Assembly: GCA_023229845.1 (NCBI GenBank)
Contig: JALNYK010000036.1
Span: forward strand, 1-27,391
Source of the DNA: Gallionella sp.
GTDB taxonomy: Bacteria; Pseudomonadota; Gammaproteobacteria; Burkholderiales; Gallionellaceae
Reading direction: 5' to 3'
Length of the DNA stretch: 27,391 nt
Shown: one piece after another, positions 22,437 to 27,391 of the stretch
How the letters are laid out: every line of letters begins with the position of its first letter
Position numbering within the stretch: position 1 is the stretch's first letter
Position numbers and translations under genes: made by a program
Notes under the pieces: model-generated
Told to the model about the DNA's origin: nothing
Seen by the model: the letters and a program-made list of their open reading frames with translations, nothing else
Databases searched by the model: none

Positions 22437-23435
22437 ATGAACACACCTGACAGAATTATTATCCGCTTACCCCGCCACATCAGGGTTATGGCCGGATTCA
22501 CCATTATTGAAATGATGATCTCGATCGCCATCGGCCTGTTGGTCGTCGCAGCATTAACCGGCGTACTGGTCAGCAATTCGCAAAGCAGCAAAACCAACGA
22601 GCGCACATCCGAGTTACAAAGCAACGGCCGCTATGCACTAGACCAACTCAAACGCGAACTACATCATGCCGGTTATCGCGGCTATACCCCGGTGGCGCCA
22701 GAATCCGTCGGCTGGACGACCCCCACTATTACCAACGAATGTGGTGTCGCCGGCAGCTTTGCAAAAAACTTCCGCCAAAGGGTATGGGGAGGCAACGATA
22801 TCAATGGCGATAACTCTGACAATCCGTTTTCTGGCAACTGCATCTCTGGTGTTAGCGTCTCCAGAACCTATCGGCAAGGAGATGTGTTGGTCATCCGTCG
22901 CGCAGCCGGAACCCCCACATTAACGGTCGATGCGAACGCCAATACGATCTATTTGCGCAGTTCTTATTCCAGCATAAACATGCTGCAAGGATCCGCGCTA
23001 CCTGCTGCCGTTACCGCCGGCACTGAAAATTTCGCGCTACAAGTTTATGTTTATTACATTGGCAGCGCCGATAACAACTCGGCCATTCCGGCATTGCGGA
23101 GGATTGCCTTGGTCGGCAATGCCATGATCGACGAAATGATGGTTAGTGGCATCGAACAAATGCAATTCGAATATGGCATTACCAATACGGACGGAACTAC
23201 GCAATATTTCACCGCCAACAACATCAGTGGCAGCCACAGCGCAACAGGTGCCACAGATTGGGACAAGGTAAGCTCGGTGCGCATCTGGTTACTGGCCCGC
23301 AACAGCCAGGCTGAAAACGGATACAACAATACCAATACTTATACCTTGAGCAATCGGCTTTACGGTCCGGTAAATGACAGTTTCCGCCGCCAGGTTTTCA
23401 CTACTGTCGTGCAACTGCGGAATTTTCGAAATTGA
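22437..23435 (+). CDS. pilW: Type IV pilus minor pilin PilW
   Basis: The 332-residue product has a prepilin leader ending AG at residue 20, then FTIIEMMISIAIGLLVVAAL with the conserved glutamate. A PilW-type region follows (SNGRYALDQLKRELHHAGYRGY), with a large globular domain including the DEMMVSGIEQMQFEYGI and SSVRIWLLARN segments characteristic of PilW. It is part of the pilus-tip priming complex. It sits in the usual place, directly after pilV and 13 bases before pilX. Confidence 0.92.
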   Translation: MNTPDRIIIRLPRHIRVMAGFTIIEMMISIAIGLLVVAALTGVLVSNSQSSKTNERTSELQSNGRYALDQLKRELHHAGYRGYTPVAPESVGWTTPTITNECGVAGSFAKNFRQRVWGGNDINGDNSDNPFSGNCISGVSVSRTYRQGDVLVIRRAAGTPTLTVDANANTIYLRSSYSSINMLQGSALPAAVTAGTENFALQVYVYYIGSADNNSAIPALRRIALVGNAMIDEMMVSGIEQMQFEYGITNTDGTTQYFTANNISGSHSATGATDWDKVSSVRIWLLARNSQAENGYNNTNTYTLSNRLYGPVNDSFRRQVFTTVVQLRNFRN

Positions 23436-23448
23436 GGATGGCCACATC

Positions 23449-24033
23449 ATGCAACTAACGGACCGAAAACAGGAAATTGGAAGCTGGAGCGACCTCGCGA
23501 CAGCGCCGGATAGTTGTCTGAATTGCGTTGCTTTACGGCATGCCGAACAACGCGAATACAGGTTAAGGACAACCATAAGGTCTCTGTCTTTCACTGGCAA
23601 GCAATCCGGATCTGCCTTGGTCATTAGCCTGATCATCCTGATCATCCTGATGTTGCTTGGCATAACGGCGATGAATATCTCGGACACGCAATACAAATTG
23701 GCCGGCAATTTGCAGTTTGAAAATATGGCGTTGAACAATGCCGAAACGGCTGTGATTGCTGCCGAACAATGGTTGGAATCCAATGCTGCAGCTACACCAT
23801 CGACAAGTGCGGTACCCACCTCTTTCGATCCGTTTGCCATCACCGATCCATACACGATTGGCTATGTCTCCACCCATGCATCGCCATTGGCCGGTGTGGG
23901 GCTCGATTGTTTCGATCCCAGCAATGAACACAACTTTGATTGTGTACATACCTACCTGATTACCGCGCGCGGCGAAGGAGGGCGTGGCGCCACCAAATTT
24001 GTTCAGATTTATTACGCCGTACCGCTTAAATAG
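23449..24033 (+). CDS. pilX: Type IV pilus assembly protein PilX (long leader or unusual start)
   Basis: The 194-residue product carries a PilX_N-type hydrophobic helix (SGSALVISLIILIILMLLG, about residues 53-71) followed by ITAMNISDTQYKLAGN and a globular domain with two Cys (CFD, CVHTY). It lacks the glutamate of other minor pilins, as is normal for PilX. From the first ATG (23449, GAGGA about a dozen bases upstream) the leader would be about 54 residues, far longer than the usual 5-20. An ATA at 23575 preceded by AAGGA would give a normal-sized leader, but ATA is a rare start codon. The stop codon overlaps the Shine-Dalgarno of pilY1 (TAGGAG). Confidence 0.82.
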   Translation: MQLTDRKQEIGSWSDLATAPDSCLNCVALRHAEQREYRLRTTIRSLSFTGKQSGSALVISLIILIILMLLGITAMNISDTQYKLAGNLQFENMALNNAETAVIAAEQWLESNAAATPSTSAVPTSFDPFAITDPYTIGYVSTHASPLAGVGLDCFDPSNEHNFDCVHTYLITARGEGGRGATKFVQIYYAVPLK

Positions 24034-24042
24034 GAGTTCAAC

Positions 24043-27000
24043 ATGTCTCGACGCGTACTAAATAAGATTCAACCGGTGCATTTGCTAGGCATACTTGTCT
24101 TTTTGGGCTTAATGGCTGCTTTTGTCAAAGCAGCGTTTGCCATTGTCGCGTTCAACCCGCAATCTCAACCCACCGGTTACCTAGGCCAGGAGGTTGCAAC
24201 CAATGGCACGCTAACCAGCGGCAACGAAACGATATTTCGCACTGAATTTGAAAAAGAGCATTGGAGCGGCAACATGTATGCCTATCCAGTGAGTGCGGAT
24301 GGCATCCTGAACATCGTTGCTGAAAGGTGGGCTGGCGGCATAGCGGGACATATTGAAACTCAGAACTTCAGCACCGGACGCTTTATCGGTACCATGAAGG
24401 ACGACGGCACCAGAGTGCCGTTCCTTTCCGCCAGTTTATCTGCCACCCAACAAGGTACATTGGGCACTACCGTCAACACGGTTTCTTACACCAGCACACA
24501 AATTGTAAATTTTCTCCGCGGCGACCATAGCAACGAAGGAGCCACTACACTGCGCCAGCGCCTCATCCCGCAGGGAAACTCCACCACCCCCACTGTTCTT
24601 GGCGACATCATCCATTCAAAACCTTTCTATCTGGCTGACGCCACCAATCCTACGGTTTTTGTCGGCGCCAACGATGGCATGCTGCATGCCATCAATGCTA
24701 CCGATGGTTCGGAACGCTGGGCTTATGTACCCTCCATGCTGCTGTCCAAAATGAAGACGCTGGCTGCAAATCCCTATACCCATGATTATTTTGTAGATGG
24801 CCAGATTACGGTAGGCAATGCCTCCCTTTCTGGAGTCAATACACGCATCCTGGTAGGAACCTTAGGCGCAGGAGGAAAAGGTCTGTACGCCCTGAATATT
24901 AACGGTAGTTCTGGCCTAACTGCATCCTCAAATCAACAGGTTGCCGATAAAGCGATATGGGAAATCACCCCCACCAAGGTTAACTACGCCACACCGCAAA
25001 ATGATGACGGCACAAGCAATGCCTCTGCCTATAGCAATCTTGGCTATACCTATGGCACGCCGCAAATCAGAACCATCAACAATGGCGGTAGCCCGCTGAA
25101 GGTCGTCATCATTGGCAATGGCTATAACAACGGCGGCGATTATCAAGCCTACCTGTACATCATCAATGCAGAAAATGGCCGCTTGGTCAGGGCGATCAAG
25201 GCCGACAGCACCACCACAAACACCACCGGCACCGCCGTTTCGGACGGTACTGCACTGAGTCCCAATGGCCTGTTCAACACTCTGTCATTCGATAGCAACT
25301 CCGACGGTTATGTAGATCGCGTTTATGCGGGCGACTTAAATGGCACCATGTGGAAATTCGATTTATCCAACGCAGCTCCTTCTTCTTGGAGCGCCAGCGT
25401 TTTGCATGTCACTTCTCCGAAACAGCCAATTACTGCAACGCCTGCAGCCATTCCCCACCCATCAGGTGTCGGCTATGTGGTCAATTTTGCCACCGGTGCC
25501 ATTCTTACCGGTACGCAACCTACGACCGGCATCTCGCCCACGGGTGATTTGGGCGACACTTCCACGTTTTATGTCTATGGCATCTGGGATGGCGCTCCAG
25601 CAAGCAACACCACACTAGTCCAACCCGTATTGACAGAACGCTGCTACAGCACCACCGGCGTGCCCAGCGAACCTCCGTGCCCCACCAACGAAACCCGTGT
25701 GCGCAGGGTAACCAACACGCCACCCAATTGGGCAACGGGAGGAAACAAAGGTTGGAGAGTTGCTTTGCCTGTAGGCGGCGAGCGTGTAGTGGGTGAAGGC
25801 AGCTTCATTTCCAGCGGTCGCTACTATTTCTCCACCTACAATCCAACCATCAGCTACCTCGTACCCAACACCACCACCTACGTCTGGGGCGAGAACTGGC
25901 AAATGGCTCTGGAAGCAACGACGGGCGGCAGCATCGATCCATTCATGGATCTAGATGGCAACAGCACCATTACCGTCGATGACCGGATTCATTACACTGC
26001 CACAGATGCCGAAGTCGTTGCCGTAACGCAAACGGCAGGCACCCCGATTACCACTCCCAATGTGGACGGTATCGAGGTCGGCAAGTGGGTGTCGCGCGGC
26101 GTGCAATCGCAGCCTACTCTGGTAAAGCTGACCGCCCTCTTCACGACCCTATTCAACACCAATCCTGACATTACTCTCCCTGTTACAGCCCCAGTCGGAA
26201 CTGGCGTATCCGGCGGTCACTTCGACGAAGATATTTATTTCGGTGCTATCACCGCCAGCGCTCAGGCTACCGCCACCATCACCGTGGGTAGCACTGGCAG
26301 TTCGCTACCTGCCACGCTGGGCGGTATACAGGTAGACGGTGTAACCATAGTTCCCGCGTTAACCGTCGCGGACATCACCAACGGTTCGGCGACTTCCACC
26401 AACGCCGATATCATCACCACCAAGGTGACCGGCATTTACACCGCCACGAGGTCCGGCAGCACAATCACTCTCACGGCCCCGTCTGGTGCCAGCTTTAACG
26501 GCAAAACCATCACGATATTTCCCGGCACATCATCCGGCACACCGGGCACGGCGGGTGTTTATCCGACCGGGCTGATCACCTTCACCGCAGGCACCGGCAC
26601 CGGTAAAACCAGCAGCAGCAACGACGCCAAGATAAATAAAGACATCAACTCCAATAATGATACTGTCATAGTAGGCTCTACTGTCGTACTGAGCGACAGT
26701 AGAATCACGATCGGCAAAAGTAAGACACCTGCGCAGGCCGTCAGCGCTGTCGTTTCCAAAATAGGCACCGGAGGCTCCGTAAGGGCATATGTCGGTGGCG
26801 ACCCCATCACGCCGACCTGTGCTGCGCAAACCACTTCGGTGGTCTGTCTGGTGGATACCACCACTTCCAGCAATGGCCTTTCAGTAACCATCGGTTCATG
26901 GACAAATGGCGGTGATGTGACTGTTTCCACCACCGCCACGGCCGGCGGCAGCGCAGGTACGCCCGGCACCGGCTGGAGCGATCTCGCTCCAGCGCTTTCC

Positions 27001-27391
27001 ACTACTACATTCAGCGGCGGTACGGATGGCGGCACATCCGGCGACACCTGTACCTCCGGGTGCAAATACGACACGCACGTTCACCAATACGACGATAAAT
27101 ATGATGTCACCGGCGTGAACATGCTGAATGCCAGCACGACCTCGTTTAACCTCTCGCGTGCCGTACCCAGCACTTCGCAGAAGTTTAAAGTGATCATGCA
27201 TAACCAATACCTGAATCCGGCGGTAAAGCTGCACATTGGCAATACCGATTACTTGCCTAATGTCGATTTCGGTTACGTCAGCATCAAAAACTACACCACT
27301 TCCGCCACTCTTGATTTGGCGACTTTGCCAACTTACAACCGCGATCCGGCCTCAACCGGAAACGGCTTGACCACAGGCCCGAAATATATCG
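24043..27391 (+). CDS. pilY1: Type IV pilus tip adhesin PilY1 (3' end outside window)
   Basis: The frame is open without a stop from the ATG at 24043 to the right edge (1116 codons). TAGGAG lies just upstream. A signal peptide ends near residue 33 (KAAFA). Only about 150 residues precede the beta-propeller, which opens with GDIIHSKPFYLAD at residue 187 and VGANDGMLHAINATDG at residue 207, the PilY1/PilC signature. A calcium loop D417-x-N-x-D-G-x-x-D425 (DSNSDGYVD) matches the regulatory site known in Pseudomonas PilY1; a second EF-hand-like loop lies at D636-D647 (DLDGNSTITVDD). A Thr/Ser/Gly-rich region follows (about residues 740-1000), then a His/Asp cluster (DTHVHQYDDKYD, residues 1010-1021). 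There is no room for the N-terminal VWA domain found in many homologues. Confidence 0.93.
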   Translation, partial: MSRRVLNKIQPVHLLGILVFLGLMAAFVKAAFAIVAFNPQSQPTGYLGQEVATNGTLTSGNETIFRTEFEKEHWSGNMYAYPVSADGILNIVAERWAGGIAGHIETQNFSTGRFIGTMKDDGTRVPFLSASLSATQQGTLGTTVNTVSYTSTQIVNFLRGDHSNEGATTLRQRLIPQGNSTTPTVLGDIIHSKPFYLADATNPTVFVGANDGMLHAINATDGSERWAYVPSMLLSKMKTLAANPYTHDYFVDGQITVGNASLSGVNTRILVGTLGAGGKGLYALNINGSSGLTASSNQQVADKAIWEITPTKVNYATPQNDDGTSNASAYSNLGYTYGTPQIRTINNGGSPLKVVIIGNGYNNGGDYQAYLYIINAENGRLVRAIKADSTTTNTTGTAVSDGTALSPNGLFNTLSFDSNSDGYVDRVYAGDLNGTMWKFDLSNAAPSSWSASVLHVTSPKQPITATPAAIPHPSGVGYVVNFATGAILTGTQPTTGISPTGDLGDTSTFYVYGIWDGAPASNTTLVQPVLTERCYSTTGVPSEPPCPTNETRVRRVTNTPPNWATGGNKGWRVALPVGGERVVGEGSFISSGRYYFSTYNPTISYLVPNTTTYVWGENWQMALEATTGGSIDPFMDLDGNSTITVDDRIHYTATDAEVVAVTQTAGTPITTPNVDGIEVGKWVSRGVQSQPTLVKLTALFTTLFNTNPDITLPVTAPVGTGVSGGHFDEDIYFGAITASAQATATITVGSTGSSLPATLGGIQVDGVTIVPALTVADITNGSATSTNADIITTKVTGIYTATRSGSTITLTAPSGASFNGKTITIFPGTSSGTPGTAGVYPTGLITFTAGTGTGKTSSSNDAKINKDINSNNDTVIVGSTVVLSDSRITIGKSKTPAQAVSAVVSKIGTGGSVRAYVGGDPITPTCAAQTTSVVCLVDTTTSSNGLSVTIGSWTNGGDVTVSTTATAGGSAGTPGTGWSDLAPALSTTTFSGGTDGGTSGDTCTSGCKYDTHVHQYDDKYDVTGVNMLNASTTSFNLSRAVPSTSQKFKVIMHNQYLNPAVKLHIGNTDYLPNVDFGYVSIKNYTTSATLDLATLPTYNRDPASTGNGLTTGPKYI

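Noticed and set aside
1..27391. CRISPR arrays, tRNA or rRNA genes, insertion sequences, prophage genes
   Set aside because: No regularly spaced direct repeats, cloverleaf-like sequences, transposase or phage proteins were seen on reading both strands.

Overview
The window reads as a chromosomal stretch of a GC-rich, autotrophic betaproteobacterium. The combination of a form II RuBisCO (cbbM) with cbbQ/cbbO and a divergent cbbR, a glnA-ntrB-ntrC nitrogen block, Mpl, purE-purC and a fimT/pilV/pilW/pilX/pilY1 minor-pilin operon best fits the Nitrosomonadales, most likely a Gallionellaceae (Sideroxydans-like) iron oxidiser. That placement is inference from gene content and protein flavour; no 16S or other marker is present. 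No tRNA, rRNA, CRISPR, transposase or phage gene was seen, and there is no gene-free stretch longer than 300 bases.

Layout. 1-1385 (+): an FKBP-type prolyl isomerase that probably starts upstream of the window, then three ATGA-coupled small genes (a minimal nucleotidyltransferase, a 56-residue unknown, a DUF486 membrane protein). 1393-1502: a REPIN-like inverted pair of palindromes. 1514-2857 (+): mpl. 2903-7421 (-): glnA with its own terminator, a DUF4124 lipoprotein-like/periplasmic gene, ntrB and ntrC; glnA has a sigma-54 promoter and an NtrC-type enhancer upstream. 7594-8784 (-): a CDF metal exporter. 8865-9317 (+): rhodanese. 9410-10174 (-): exonuclease III, divergent from pyrE plus a second DUF4124 gene (10243-11491, +). 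11492-13543 (-): purE-purC-can, where a beta-carbonic anhydrase is translationally coupled to purC. 13661-19436 (-): carbon fixation block cbbM-cbbQ-cbbO-fbp, with a terminator after cbbM and another after fbp. 19593-20510 (+): cbbR, separated from cbbM by a perfect inverted repeat typical of a LysR operator. 20643-21245 (+): a TonB-like protein. 21420-27391 (+): fimT, pilV, pilW, pilX and a pilY1 gene that is open to the right edge.

How it fits together. NtrB/NtrC sense nitrogen status and should activate glnA through the visible sigma-54 promoter. CbbR should control cbbM and itself from the shared operator; CbbQ and CbbO re-activate inhibited RuBisCO, and Fbp serves ribulose bisphosphate regeneration. 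Carbonic anhydrase sits in a purine operon, where it could supply bicarbonate to PurK upstream of PurE. The minor pilins and PilY1 would build the tip of a type IV pilus.

The least ordinary signals are (i) a palindromic repeat family with CGTAGGG edges that supplies the TAG stop codons of three separate genes (ntrC, exonuclease III, purE); (ii) a PilY1 with a short N-terminus and a long Thr/Ser/Gly-rich C-terminal region; (iii) a PilX with an unusually long leader or a non-standard start; and (iv) the coupled nucleotidyltransferase/small-protein pair. I did not find evidence for a wholly new multi-gene system; most of the window is recognisable core metabolism.
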